In this document: one piece after another, positions 26,733 through 37,526 of the stretch
How the letters are laid out: each line of letters starts with the position of its first letter
Position numbering within the stretch: position 1 is the stretch's first letter
DNA from: Clostridium tyrobutyricum DSM 2637 = ATCC 25755 = JCM 11008
GTDB lineage: Bacteria; Bacillota; Clostridia; Clostridiales; Clostridiaceae
DNA length: 64,000 nucleotides
Assembly (NCBI RefSeq): GCF_000359585.1
Contig: NZ_APMH01000002.1
Location: forward strand, 124,001 to 188,000
Direction: 5' to 3'
Made by a program: the position numbers and the translations under genes
The notes under the pieces: generated by a model
Seen by the model: only the letters and a program-made list of their open reading frames with translations
Told to the model about the DNA's origin: nothing
Databases searched by the model: none

Positions 26733-27743
26733 AATATCACTAATTTTTTCTATTTTCACTCCACTATAATAGTGGCAAAGTATGTCTTTATAATTCTTTC
26801 CTTTTTTGCCCATAATATTAGCGCCCCATTGACTCATACCAACATCATGTCCATATCCTAAACATTGAATATAAACTTTACTACTGCTAAAGCTTATACT
26901 AAAATTAGCTGAATTAAGTCCCATTAACATTCTAAATTTTGTACCTGCTATAGTAATTCCACCAAGCTTTATTTGTTTTACAGAACCCGCTTCTGTTCTA
27001 TCCTCTATTTTTATTTGAGAACTTAAATTTTGTATGGATAATCTAGCTTTTGGATACTGCGAATTAACCTTACCTACAAACTCTTGCAGGGAAAATGTAT
27101 TTGATGTTTTATATTTTGTAGCTATTTCTTCTCCCGGACTTTTTACACTTTTTAAATACCCAATATCTGAATTAAAAGCCTCACTGGCATCTTCCGTAAC
27201 TCCACTGCTTGTAGAAAAATAATAGGGTTCTTTAACCAATTTACCATTATAAGTTAAAATTTCCCCCTGGGTAGATTCTGAGGCATCTACTACTTTGTTC
27301 CAATATGTATTGCCATACTTTAAAGGCCATTTTTCCATTCTTTCCTGCTTTGGCATAAAAACTTGGCATTTAGGAGTATCACATACATCGGCTCCAGTAT
27401 TACTTTTATACTTTATACCTCCATACTGTTCCATATGGGCTAAAGCAAAGGTCCTGGCTGCTACAGCTTGTGCTTTAAGTGCCTCTTCCGAAAAGTTTGC
27501 CGGCATTTCCCCTGCCACTACTCCTGCTACATAATCTTCTATGGGTATTTCTTCCACCCTGTTTTCTTTAGTTATATAAACCTTGATTTTATCCGCATAC
27601 CTTTCCTTGGATATTATATTTTTAGAGTTTATAAAAAAATCTGGCAAGTTTTTAATCTGTCTATACTGGAAACCAACTATAATTAATGACATTAAGATTA
27701 TAAAGGTTGAGAACATCCCTATTAAAATAAATATTCTCTTCAA
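26727..27743 (-). CDS. spoIID: stage II sporulation protein D (lytic transglycosylase)
   Basis: A 338-residue septal-peptidoglycan lytic transglycosylase that acts with SpoIIM and SpoIIP in engulfment. The N-terminal helix (~5-26) anchors it. The SpoIID domain is recognisable by VEEIPIEDYVAGVVAGEMPANF (the catalytic Glu lies in this block), AARTFAL and the C-terminal GYGHDVGMSQWGA with the zinc-binding region. A cysteine pair DVCDTPKCQVF is also typical. It starts at TTG, with GAGAGGAG upstream, and lies between murA and spoIIQ, as in other clostridia. Confidence 0.97.
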   Translation of the reverse strand: MKRIFILIGMFSTFIILMSLIIVGFQYRQIKNLPDFFINSKNIISKERYADKIKVYITKENRVEEIPIEDYVAGVVAGEMPANFSEEALKAQAVAARTFALAHMEQYGGIKYKSNTGADVCDTPKCQVFMPKQERMEKWPLKYGNTYWNKVVDASESTQGEILTYNGKLVKEPYYFSTSSGVTEDASEAFNSDIGYLKSVKSPGEEIATKYKTSNTFSLQEFVGKVNSQYPKARLSIQNLSSQIKIEDRTEAGSVKQIKLGGITIAGTKFRMLMGLNSANFSISFSSSKVYIQCLGYGHDVGMSQWGANIMGKKGKNYKDILCHYYSGVKIEKISDIK

Positions 27744-27842
27744 TACTAACGGACTCCTCTCAATTATACCTGCAATGTTATAGTACCATCGCAGGCTTAA
27801 ATTATAAAAACTTTAGATATTGTGCTATTTCCCAAACAATAT

Positions 27843-27872
27843 AATTTATGATGAATCCGAAGAGAATATTAC
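27843..27872 (-). promoter_or_regulatory. candidate sigma-E promoter of spoIID
   Basis: GTAATATT (27865-27872), 14 bases, then CATAAATT (27843-27850). This is close to the sigma-E pattern (ATATT, 14-15 bases, CATACAAT), and spoIID is a known sigma-E gene. The leader would be about 90 bases. Confidence 0.5.
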
Positions 27873-27900
27873 AAAAAATTTTTTAATATGGACTTTTATA

Positions 27901-29160
27901 TCAGTTGACTACCCTTGCGATATCTGCACCAAGAGCCTTGAATTTATTTTCAATACTTACATATCCTCTATCCACATGGTATATATCTGATATTTCTGTT
28001 TCTCCCTCTGCAGCAAGGCCGCAAAGTATGAGTGCTGCACCTGCTCTAAGATCTGTAGCTCTTACTTCTGCTCCTGTAAGTCTTGGAACCCCCTCAATAA
28101 CGGCACTTCTACCATCTATTTTTATATTGGCTCCCATTCTTTTCATTTCAGCTGCATGCATGAATCTATTTTCAAATATAGTTTCAGTTACTATACTTGT
28201 GCCAGTTACTGTAGCTAATAAGCCAGTAATTTGAGACTGCATATCTGTAGGAAATCCCGGATATGGCATCGTCTTTACATCTATTGGCTTCAAATCCCTA
28301 TTGCCATCTACAATTACGCTGTTGCCATGAGGTTTTATATATACTCCTGCCTCAGTAAGTTTGGCAATTATAGGCTTTAGATATTCAAGGTTTACCCTGT
28401 TTATTTTAAACTTGCTCCTAGTTATTGCTGCTGCAACCATAAAGGTACCACATTCTATTCTGTCATTTATAGGATTATGAGTTGTTCCCTTTAACTCTTT
28501 TACTCCTATTATCCGGATAGTATCGCTACCGGCACCTATTATACTGGCACCCATATTATTTAAGAATTTTCCCAAATCTGCTATTTCAGGTTCTTCTGCA
28601 GCATTTTCTATTATAGTTTCGCCTTCTGCCATTACAGCTGCCATCATTATATTTTCTGTAGCTCCTACAGAAGGAAAATCTAAATATATATTGTTTCCAA
28701 TTAACTTATCTACACTTGCCTCCACATAGCCATGCCCTACATCTATATTTGCACGAAGAGCATTAAATCCCTTAAGGTGCAAATCTATTGGTCTTGTTCC
28801 TATATTACATCCACCAGGTAAAGACAATTTAAAATGTCCAAATCTAGATATCATTGGCCCCATTATAAGAAATGAGGCCCTCATTTTTTTTACAAGTTCA
28901 CTATCAGGCATAGAATCTCTAATATTTGAACTGTCTATTACTATTTTATTTGAATTCTTATCTATATTTATTTCTGCTCCAATGCTTTTTAATATATTGC
29001 TTATAACAAATACATCCTCCAACAATGGAACATCATCTATAATACATTTATCGCTACTTAATATACATGCTGCCATAATAGGCAATACTGCATTTTTAGC
29101 AGAACTTATCTTTACTTCTCCATGAAGTTTGTTTCCTCCCCTAACTATTATTTTACTCAT
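27901..29160 (-). CDS. murA: UDP-N-acetylglucosamine 1-carboxyvinyltransferase
   Basis: Catalyses the first committed step of peptidoglycan synthesis, adding enolpyruvate from PEP to UDP-GlcNAc; cytoplasmic and the fosfomycin target. The 419 residues show the start RGGNKLHGEVKISSAKNAVLP, the catalytic cysteine loop PGGCNIGTRPIDLHLKGF (Cys at ~115, so fosfomycin-sensitive by this residue) and the block MPYPGFPTDMQ. Position between ywmB and spoIID is that of the murAA copy of Bacillus. GGAGG precedes the ATG. Confidence 0.97.
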   Translation of the reverse strand: MSKIIVRGGNKLHGEVKISSAKNAVLPIMAACILSSDKCIIDDVPLLEDVFVISNILKSIGAEINIDKNSNKIVIDSSNIRDSMPDSELVKKMRASFLIMGPMISRFGHFKLSLPGGCNIGTRPIDLHLKGFNALRANIDVGHGYVEASVDKLIGNNIYLDFPSVGATENIMMAAVMAEGETIIENAAEEPEIADLGKFLNNMGASIIGAGSDTIRIIGVKELKGTTHNPINDRIECGTFMVAAAITRSKFKINRVNLEYLKPIIAKLTEAGVYIKPHGNSVIVDGNRDLKPIDVKTMPYPGFPTDMQSQITGLLATVTGTSIVTETIFENRFMHAAEMKRMGANIKIDGRSAVIEGVPRLTGAEVRATDLRAGAALILCGLAAEGETEISDIYHVDRGYVSIENKFKALGADIARVVN

Positions 29161-29212
29161 TAATTGTCCTCCATTCTATAATTTCTGGTATGTTCTTTAC
29201 TTGGATTAATCA

Positions 29213-29971
29213 TCAATATGTCTCCATAATTTCTGGTGTTCCCATTATTAAATAAGTACCAGTAGAATATTCTACAACTGCAAAATTAAAATCAATTGGT
29301 GCTCCGTTACTATAGATTTTTTCATATTGACCTGTGTAGGCAGTAGAAGTATACCCATTTTCTATAGCTTCAGTATTTATCCTATTAACTCCGATAATTT
29401 TTAAAACATTTGTTACCTTTTTATAAGTTTCATCTATATTATTATTTTCCATTTTTATCTTAATATACCTATAAATCCTAACATTTTCTAATTTACTTCC
29501 CAGTATTTTATCTAAATTATTCTCTAATTGCTGAATCATATACTTGTTGTCTTTTTTAACTATATCAATCTTTACAATATTATGATCATCATATTGTGTA
29601 CTTTCTATAAACCCATTGATGGAATTTCCTTGAAGTTCTATAGAATAACTTTCATTATTAGAAGATGTTTTCCTGCTCAATTTACCATACCTATTTATTT
29701 TATTAAATAATTCATCTACGGTTTTTCTCCTATCACTACGGCTGTCAAATTGAACCATAATACCATATTCTACAGTTCTTCCCTTTAATGATTTAATTAT
29801 GTTACCAAATACATCTATCTTATTATGTGTATTTACTGATTTATTCTGAAAAAGTATCTCATTGGAATTGTTTTTTTCTTGAGTATATGTTTTGTTTGCT
29901 AATGATTTGAATGATAATGATAGTATAAATACTATACATAATGTAATTGAAAAGATAACCTTATTCTTCAC
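29213..29971 (-). CDS. ywmB: YwmB-like secreted protein
   Basis: A 252-residue protein of the YwmB family (named for a TATA-box-binding-protein-like fold), function unknown. An N-terminal signal peptide (residues ~1-25, KVIFSITLCIVFILSLSF) predicts export. The rest is polar without a catalytic motif. The assignment rests mainly on length, signal peptide and position before murA and spoIID, as in Bacillus. The likely start is GTG, after GGGGGA. It probably shares a transcript with murA. Confidence 0.75.
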   Translation of the reverse strand: MKNKVIFSITLCIVFILSLSFKSLANKTYTQEKNNSNEILFQNKSVNTHNKIDVFGNIIKSLKGRTVEYGIMVQFDSRSDRRKTVDELFNKINRYGKLSRKTSSNNESYSIELQGNSINGFIESTQYDDHNIVKIDIVKKDNKYMIQQLENNLDKILGSKLENVRIYRYIKIKMENNNIDETYKKVTNVLKIIGVNRINTEAIENGYTSTAYTGQYEKIYSNGAPIDFNFAVVEYSTGTYLIMGTPEIMETY

Positions 29972-30101
29972 GATCCGTCCCCCCTATTTATTTTAAAATT
30001 ATGGACAGATCCAAAAATAATATTCACTATTTTAATATTTTATGCAATGCATCTACTACTAATATATAGTTGTTATAACTATATTGTGAATAAATCAGGT
30101 C

Positions 30102-30135
30102 AAAAAAGGTGCAGAGTAAATACTCTGCACCTTTT
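30102..30135 (-). terminator. terminator of the atp operon
   Basis: AAGGTGCAGAGTA / TACTCTGCACC stem with TTTTTT following on the minus strand, five bases beyond the atpC stop. Confidence 0.92.
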
Positions 30136-30140
30136 AATAA

Positions 30141-30539
30141 TTATTTCAAGTTAATCCTGGCTAATGCTCTAGCTAACGCCATCTGAGCTCTCTTCACATC
30201 TATATTGTCCTTATGACTTCGCAGTCTTTCTTCTGCTCTTTTTTTAGCTTCTTCTGCTCTTTTTTTATCCACTTCATCTGGCCATTCGCAATCATCACAC
30301 AAAATTTTTAGTTCGTTATTTTTTACTTCCAATATTCCACTGGAGGTAAACGCTGTTAGTTTTTTACCATCTTTTTGTGTGATTTCAGTATCAGCAGGTC
30401 GAAGCGTAGTTATTAAAGGCATATGATTTGGAAGAATTGCAATGCTACCTTCTATGCTTTCTGTTAATACTTCTACCACTTCTCCACTGTAAAATTCTCT
30501 TTCAGGAGTAAGGATAGTCAATTTTAAAGGTTCTGACAT
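30141..30539 (-). CDS. atpC: ATP synthase F1 subunit epsilon
   Basis: A 132-residue central-stalk subunit that couples rotation and can inhibit ATP hydrolysis. The beta-sandwich (1-~85) carries LTPEREFYSGEV, GSIAILPNHMPLI and FTSSGILEV; the helical hairpin (~90-132, rich in KKRAEEAKKRAEERLR) is full length. It is the last gene of the operon, 31 bases after atpD, with GAAGGAGA upstream. Confidence 0.97.
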   Translation of the reverse strand: MSEPLKLTILTPEREFYSGEVVEVLTESIEGSIAILPNHMPLITTLRPADTEITQKDGKKLTAFTSSGILEVKNNELKILCDDCEWPDEVDKKRAEEAKKRAEERLRSHKDNIDVKRAQMALARALARINLK

Positions 30540-30570
30540 ATTAATCTCCTTCTCTTACAACTAATATAAT

Positions 30571-31980
<1,410 letters not shown>

Positions 31981-32829
31981 TTACTTAAGAGCTTCTGCTC
32001 CTCCAACTATCTCAGTTATTTCCTGAGTTATAGCAGTTTGTCTCTCTCTATTATATTTAAGATTTAAACTTTCTAGTAAATCATTTGCATTTTTAGTTGA
32101 TCCATCCATGGCTGTCATTCTTGATGCCTGTTCGCTAGCTTTTGAGTTCATCATGCAATTAAGCAGTTTTTGTTTTAAATGTGATAGAACCACATCATCT
32201 ATCATATACTCTGCTGATGGCTCAAACTTCACAGAAACTCGCTTAGTTTCCTTGTTAGCTTCTAGAGGAAGTAATTTCTCAACAATTACATTTTGTCTAA
32301 CAGTAGAAACAAATTTCGTATATGCTATATTAATTTCTCCTACTTCTCCATTTTTATAAAAATCGAGTGCTTTATATACTATGGTATTTGCTTCTTTCAT
32401 GGTAGGAATATCCGGAATATCTACATATTCCGCCTCAGTTTTATAATGTAGTCTTTTAAAATACATTCTTCCCTTTTGTCCTACAGATATAAGAATAGAA
32501 TTTTCTCTATCCTTTGACATTTTTGCATCCAATCCAGTTACAACACTATTATTAAATCCTCCACAAAGTCCTGTGTCTGAATTTAAACATATATATAATT
32601 TCTTTTTGCTTCCATTACCATGTATATAAATATTTCTTCCTTCAGCCTCTGAAACAAACTCATTTACAACAGAAGTAAATAACTCACAGTATTTATCATT
32701 TGCATCAAGCTTCTTTCTGACTTTTCTAAGATTAGCGGTGGCAATAAGTCCCATGGCATTTGTTATTTTCTGGGTACTGGTTACTGATTTAATTCTTCTC
32801 TTTATTGCAACAAGTCCTGCCCCTGCCAT
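31981..32829 (-). CDS. atpG: ATP synthase F1 subunit gamma
   Basis: The 282-residue rotor shaft. The N-terminal helix IKRRIKSVTSTQKITNAMGLIATANLRK and the C-terminal helix ending ITQEITEIVGGAEALK are the two long coiled-coil helices of gamma; the Rossmann-like middle domain has LCGGFNNSV. Spacing to neighbours is 22 and 12 bases, with GGGAGGTG at the start. Confidence 0.97.
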   Translation of the reverse strand: MAGAGLVAIKRRIKSVTSTQKITNAMGLIATANLRKVRKKLDANDKYCELFTSVVNEFVSEAEGRNIYIHGNGSKKKLYICLNSDTGLCGGFNNSVVTGLDAKMSKDRENSILISVGQKGRMYFKRLHYKTEAEYVDIPDIPTMKEANTIVYKALDFYKNGEVGEINIAYTKFVSTVRQNVIVEKLLPLEANKETKRVSVKFEPSAEYMIDDVVLSHLKQKLLNCMMNSKASEQASRMTAMDGSTKNANDLLESLNLKYNRERQTAITQEITEIVGGAEALK

Positions 32830-32851
32830 ATTTCACCTCCCGCAAAGGAAA

Positions 32852-34366
32852 TTACACCTCTGCTAAAAATATTTTTTTAAATTCTTCTATAGCACTTTCA
32901 ATTTTATCGCTTAATTCATCAGATATAACTTTTTTCTGTACTATTTCCTGTCCTAGTTCTTTATGATGAGTATCCATATATTCAAGGAATTCTCCCTCAA
33001 ATTGTACGATTTTTTCAACTGGTATATCCATTAAATGATTTCTACTAGCTGCAAATAATATAAGTATCTGATTTTCTACAGGCATTGGTTTATACTGAGG
33101 CTGCTTTAATATTTCCGTTAATCTCTTACCCTTTTCAAGTCTTCTCATAGACTCTTTATCAAGGTCAGAACCAAATTGAGCAAATGCTGCAAGTTCTCTA
33201 TACTGTGCAAGATCCAATCTAAGTGTACCTGCTACTTGCTTCATAGCTTTAATCTGTGCATTACCACCAACTCTGGATACTGATATACCGGCGTTTATAG
33301 CTGGTCTTTGTCCTGCATAGAAAAGTTCTGTTTCAAGGAATATCTGTCCATCTGTTATTGAAATAACATTTGTTGGTATATATGCAGTAACATCTCCTGC
33401 CATAGTTTCTATTATAGGCAATGCTGTAATAGAACCTCCACCTAATTTATCTGATAATTTTGCAGCTCTTTCAAGTAATCTTGAATGTAAGTAGAATACA
33501 TCTCCAGGATATGCTTCTCTTCCTGGTGGTCTACGAAGTAATAATGACATTTCTCTATAGGCAACTGCATGTTTGGATAAATCATCATATACTATAAGAA
33601 CGTCCTTTCCCTTATGCATGAAATATTCACCTATAGTGCATCCTGCATAAGGAGCAATGTATTGAAGCGGTGCAGAATCCGATGCTGTAGCTGATACAAC
33701 TACCGTATAGTCAATAGCACCCATCTCTGTCAAGTCATTTACTATATGTGCTACAGTAGATTGCTTTTGTCCTATAGCTACATATATACATATTACATCT
33801 TTTCCCTTTTGGTTTATTATAGTATCTATGGCAATAGCAGTTTTACCTGTTTGCCTGTCTCCTATAATTAATTCTCTTTGTCCTTTTCCAATTGGTATCA
33901 TTGAATCTATAGCTTTTAATCCAGTCTGAAGTGGTTCATTAACAGACTGTCTAGTTATAACTCCTGGAGCTACAACTTCTACAGGCATAGTTTCTGAAGC
34001 TTTTATAGGGCCTTTACCGTCAATAGGTTGACCAAGAGCATTTACTACTCTTCCTACAACATCATCTCCTACTGGTACTTCAACAACTTTACCTGTACTT
34101 TTAACTGTATCTCCTTCTTTTATTCCCTCTTCAGAACCTAAAAGAACACAACCTACGTTGTCTTGTTCAAGGTTCAGAGCCATACCATAAACACCATTTG
34201 GGAACTCTAAAAGTTCATTTGCCATACACTTGTTAAGGCCATAAACTCTAGCAATACCATCACCAATTTGAATTATTGTACCTGAATCAACTGTTTTTAA
34301 TTTCTTTTGATATTTCTGTATTTCATCTTTTATAATTGAAGTTATTTCTTCAGGTTTTATGTTCAT
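32852..34366 (-). CDS. atpA: ATP synthase F1 subunit alpha
   Basis: The 504-residue regulatory nucleotide-binding subunit. It has [15 protein letters not shown] (P-loop, ~169-177), [29 protein letters not shown], and the arginine-finger segment [20 protein letters not shown]. The N-terminal ~25 residues would bind delta. GAGGTGA precedes the ATG; the gap to atpH is 10 bases. Confidence 0.98.
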   Translation of the reverse strand: MNIKPEEITSIIKDEIQKYQKKLKTVDSGTIIQIGDGIARVYGLNKCMANELLEFPNGVYGMALNLEQDNVGCVLLGSEEGIKEGDTVKSTGKVVEVPVGDDVVGRVVNALGQPIDGKGPIKASETMPVEVVAPGVITRQSVNEPLQTGLKAIDSMIPIGKGQRELIIGDRQTGKTAIAIDTIINQKGKDVICIYVAIGQKQSTVAHIVNDLTEMGAIDYTVVVSATASDSAPLQYIAPYAGCTIGEYFMHKGKDVLIVYDDLSKHAVAYREMSLLLRRPPGREAYPGDVFYLHSRLLERAAKLSDKLGGGSITALPIIETMAGDVTAYIPTNVISITDGQIFLETELFYAGQRPAINAGISVSRVGGNAQIKAMKQVAGTLRLDLAQYRELAAFAQFGSDLDKESMRRLEKGKRLTEILKQPQYKPMPVENQILILFAASRNHLMDIPVEKIVQFEGEFLEYMDTHHKELGQEIVQKKVISDELSDKIESAIEEFKKIFLAEV

Positions 34367-34376
34367 AGGCTCACCT

Positions 34377-34916
34377 CTAATCTCTCTTAAGCATTATTTT
34401 TTTCATTTCAGAAAGCTTTGATTTTATCGTTCCATCAATAACTTCGTTATCTATATCAACATAGACACCGCCTATTATAGATGGATCCAATTCTGCTTTT
34501 ATCAAAACTTTTTTATTGAATTTCTTTTCTAACTTATTTATCAATTCTTTTTCTTCATCTGGTTTTAAGGGAATTACTGTCTTTACTTTAGCAACAACAG
34601 TATTATTTTTTTCTAGATATATATTTTCAAATTCTTTGAAATTATTTTCAATACTCATAATTCTATCTTTTTGTATAAGAATCATTAAATATGAAAATAT
34701 ATCATCATCTACTCGTCCCTTAAAAATATCAGCAAATATTTTTTCTTTAGCTGTAGTACTGACTTCAGGATGTTCAACAATCTCTAACAATTTAGGATCA
34801 TTTTTTATAAGTTTTACAACTTCTCTAAACTCTTCTAAATACTCTTTTACTTTTCCCTTTTCTTCTGCAATATTATAAATTGCAAGAGCGTATCTTCTAT
34901 CTAAATATTCATACAT
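34377..34916 (-). CDS. atpH: ATP synthase F1 subunit delta
   Basis: A 179-residue peripheral-stalk protein connecting F1 to subunit b. The N-terminal six-helix domain begins [21 protein letters not shown], and the C-terminal part contains [22 protein letters not shown], the conserved delta signature. It starts two bases after the end of atpF. Confidence 0.95.
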   Translation of the reverse strand: MYEYLDRRYALAIYNIAEEKGKVKEYLEEFREVVKLIKNDPKLLEIVEHPEVSTTAKEKIFADIFKGRVDDDIFSYLMILIQKDRIMSIENNFKEFENIYLEKNNTVVAKVKTVIPLKPDEEKELINKLEKKFNKKVLIKAELDPSIIGGVYVDIDNEVIDGTIKSKLSEMKKIMLKRD

Positions 34917-34918
34917 AG

Positions 34919-35398
34919 TTAGATACCTACCTTAGCTATAAAATCTTTAATAAGTTTTCTATGTTGTGCTTCATCAATAGAACTTTCTAGAGCTTTTGAT
35001 GATACTAAAACTGCCAAATCTACAACTTGATTCTTTATATCATCTTCTGCTTTCTGTTTTTCTCTTTCAGCTTCAGTTTTGGCCCTGTTAAGTATCAATT
35101 GGGCATCTTTCTGAGCATCGTCTACTATACCTTTAGAAACTTTGTCAGCTTTATTTTTATAATCCTCAACAATGGACTTACCTTCTTGTTTTGAATTAGC
35201 TACTAGTTTCTGATGCTTAACCAATAATTCTTCGGATTTCTTTTCATTTTCATTAGCATTTTTAATTTCAGAGTTGATCTCTTCCTGTCTTTTATCAATG
35301 GTATCACCAACTCGCTTAAAGAAAAAATGCTTCAAAATTAAAAACAATATTATAAAGTTTATTATTGTTATAATAACTCTAGTCCAATCAATTTCCAT
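34919..35398 (-). CDS. atpF: ATP synthase F0 subunit b
   Basis: The 159-residue stator subunit from ATG 35398 (MEIDWTRVIITIINF); a TTG at 35410 is in frame and closer to the GGGAGG, so the start is uncertain by four residues. One N-terminal membrane helix (~8-26) is followed by FFFKRVGDTIDKRQEEI and a long charged coiled coil. It works as a dimer tying F0 to delta. Confidence 0.95.
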   Translation of the reverse strand: MEIDWTRVIITIINFIILFLILKHFFFKRVGDTIDKRQEEINSEIKNANENEKKSEELLVKHQKLVANSKQEGKSIVEDYKNKADKVSKGIVDDAQKDAQLILNRAKTEAEREKQKAEDDIKNQVVDLAVLVSSKALESSIDEAQHRKLIKDFIAKVGI

Positions 35399-35454
35399 AT
35401 TGAGTTTCAATCCTCCCCTCTAAATATCTATTAACTTGCTGGGGTATAATCAAA

Positions 35455-35694
35455 TCAAACCTTAAATACTAAGATAAGAGCTATCAATAGTGAATATATA
35501 GCTGTTACTTCGGCTAAAGCTGCACTTACAAAGAAGGTACTAAGTATTTTACCACTTGCTTCTGGTTGTCTTGATACTCCTTCAACTGCTTTTCCAGCTG
35601 CAGTACCAACACCAATACCTCCTCCTAAGCATCCTATTGCTGCCAATCCTGCACCAATTGCTGCCATACCTGATATAAATGAATGTGCATCCAT
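35455..35694 (-). CDS. atpE: ATP synthase F0 subunit c
   Basis: A 79-residue hairpin that forms the ion-driven rotor ring. Helix 1 holds the glycine-rich [20 protein letters not shown], the polar loop is SRQPEAS, and helix 2 carries the ion-binding glutamate in [14 protein letters not shown] (~61). The Na+-type ligands Gln (helix 1) and Ser after the Glu, as in Ilyobacter, are replaced by Val and Val, while the following Thr is kept; by family knowledge this suggests proton use. AAGGAGG precedes the start. Confidence 0.97.
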   Translation of the reverse strand: MDAHSFISGMAAIGAGLAAIGCLGGGIGVGTAAGKAVEGVSRQPEASGKILSTFFVSAALAEVTAIYSLLIALILVFKV

Positions 35695-35774
35695 AATAAA
35701 AATCCTCCTTCAAATTTTTAAAATAATTTTAAAACTATAATTATTTAATAATTATTGTACTGTCTTTTTTATCC

Positions 35775-36476
35775 TTATGCCTCTTCGCCTTCTGCTTCTT
35801 CTGCTACAATCTTTATGTTCATCATTGTCAACATAACGAATACCAACATCTGTATTGATCCATCGAATAAATCGAAAAATCCATGTAAAGGAATAGGTAT
35901 AATAAATTGTGCAGGCCAAGCTATGCCAGCTAGCCCTTTATATACCATTCCAACAATTACAGCACCTGCTGTCATATTACCAAATAGTCTTAAACTCAAT
36001 GAAACTGGAAGAACCAATCTTTCTATAATGTTAATTGGAAGCAATGGTGCTGCTGGTTTACCATATGCCAACAAATAATGTCCTATTCCAGCCCTTCTAA
36101 TTGCAGTATATTGAACCATTACAAAAGTTATAATTGCCAATCCTGCAGGAACACTTAAATCTTCACTAGGTGTCCTTACCCCTATAGCTAAAGGTCCAAT
36201 ATTAATTAATATAATGTATATAGCCAATGTTCCAATATAAGGTATAAAGGATTTATATTTCTTTCCCATATTTCCCTCAACCAGGTTCTTTACTGTATTA
36301 TAAAGGAGCTCTGCTACGCTTTGTTTCCTATCAGGAATTTTTTTCATATTGCTCGTTATAACCAATGCAAATATAGCCAGTAATACGATTATAACCCATT
36401 GGGAAACAATACTAGATGTTATTGGGATCTTTAGTGAACCCAAATGTATTGTGAACAATGTTGAAAACTTCTCCAC
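35775..36476 (-). CDS. atpB: ATP synthase F0 subunit a
   Basis: The 233-residue ion-channel subunit with five to six membrane helices. The essential arginine lies in LPVSLSLRLFGNMTAGAVIVG (Arg ~158), and the C-terminal helix block QMLVFVMLTMMNIKI is conserved. Start: GTG with AAGGA nine bases upstream. It lies between atpI and atpE. Confidence 0.96.
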   Translation of the reverse strand: MEKFSTLFTIHLGSLKIPITSSIVSQWVIIVLLAIFALVITSNMKKIPDRKQSVAELLYNTVKNLVEGNMGKKYKSFIPYIGTLAIYIILINIGPLAIGVRTPSEDLSVPAGLAIITFVMVQYTAIRRAGIGHYLLAYGKPAAPLLPINIIERLVLPVSLSLRLFGNMTAGAVIVGMVYKGLAGIAWPAQFIIPIPLHGFFDLFDGSIQMLVFVMLTMMNIKIVAEEAEGEEA

Positions 36477-36509
36477 CTTATCACATCCTTTCCTTATAAT
36501 AATAAATTG

Positions 36510-36875
36510 TCATTGATTATTTCTAATAACTGAATATATATATATTCCCAATAAATTGGAAGTATATCCAACTAGATAAGCAATAGTACTATATTTATCA
36601 TAATTAAAGATTAAATATCCCACTACTGCAGCAATTATAATTCTTATTATAAAACCTATAATGTATAAAGATGCTGATGAATTTTTAAACTTTTCAAAAG
36701 CCAATCCACCTAATGCACTATTAATAAAGAAATTCAATACTGCTATAAGCACTCCAACCATTATAAAAAGGCCATAACTCTTGAATATTAACTGTCCTAT
36801 AATGGATAGTATAATACCAAATATGATATTAATTATGGATACCTTCTTTATCATATAAACAATATCTTTATCCAT
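36510..36875 (-). CDS. atpI: ATP synthase subunit I (assembly protein)
   Basis: A 121-residue membrane protein with four hydrophobic segments, first gene of the atp operon. AtpI-type proteins help assemble the c ring; sequence conservation is weak and the call rests on position, size and topology. AGGAGGA precedes the ATG. An extended -10 promoter candidate lies ~55 bases upstream. Confidence 0.85.
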   Translation of the reverse strand: MDKDIVYMIKKVSIINIIFGIILSIIGQLIFKSYGLFIMVGVLIAVLNFFINSALGGLAFEKFKNSSASLYIIGFIIRIIIAAVVGYLIFNYDKYSTIAYLVGYTSNLLGIYIYSVIRNNQ

Positions 36876-36929
36876 GAAGTTCCTCCTAGAAGTAATTACT
36901 AACTTCTCAATAAATCTAAATATATTAAG

Positions 36930-36938
36930 ATTATATCA
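36930..36938 (-). promoter_or_regulatory. candidate atp operon promoter (extended -10)
   Basis: TG-A-TATAAT on the minus strand, placing the transcript start about 48 bases before atpI. No convincing -35 is seen at the right distance, which extended -10 promoters tolerate. Confidence 0.4.
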
Positions 36939-37157
36939 CAAAATAATACAATTTTCTCTAATAATTTATACAGTTTAAAGCTCATACAACAGACCACTTA
37001 TACTGGTACCTCTTTTTAAATAAAAGCAAATTGTATTTTTAATATCAATCATTGTTACCTTACATGAGTTATTATATATCTAACTTTATAATTAATTAAA
37101 ACATTAAATTTCATGATTTTAATTAGTATTCATTTATAATTACCAATTAAAACGTAA

Positions 37158-37191
37158 AACATGCCTATATATTATATATATAGGCATGTTT
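37158..37191. terminator. hairpin in the thl-atp intergenic region
   Basis: Arms AACATGCCTATATA / TATATAGGCATGTT, nearly perfect, with AT-rich flanks on both sides and no adjacent gene end. It may be a terminator remnant or a backup terminator. Confidence 0.45.
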
Positions 37192-37400
37192 ATTGTATTT
37201 ATTGCATCAACTCAAAATATAAATCAGTATTATAAATAGTTAATTTTATCTTAAATATAAAAATTACTGCTATAATGATACGATTAGAAAATAATTTCAA
37301 CATAATCTCAATATTATTCATAACAAACACTTACGCATATAAAGCTATGATAACGTTTAATATGTTATTGATATTATAATATAGCTTTACAATTGAAATC

Positions 37401-37451
37401 AAAAAAAGGCAACTGATTTCCATAAAATACAGGAATCAGTTGCCTTTTTTT
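37401..37451 (-). terminator. terminator of thl
   Basis: AAAAAGGCAACTGATTCC-type stem with T-runs on both sides (arms 37401-37420 and 37431-37451). It lies 75 bases past the thl stop and could work in both directions. Confidence 0.88.
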
Positions 37452-37526
37452 CTATTTATATTTATCAGGGATACCACTTAAAGCTGTCTTTTTTAATAAA
37501 AATTTAATATTTTAAAATTTTGCTTA

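Larger units (their letters stand above)
36940..37526. other. AT-rich intergenic region between atpI and thl
   Basis: About 590 bases without a supportable ORF. It holds two strong hairpins, at 37158-37191 and 37401-37451; otherwise it is low-complexity AT-rich DNA in which I see nothing else. Confidence 0.7.
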
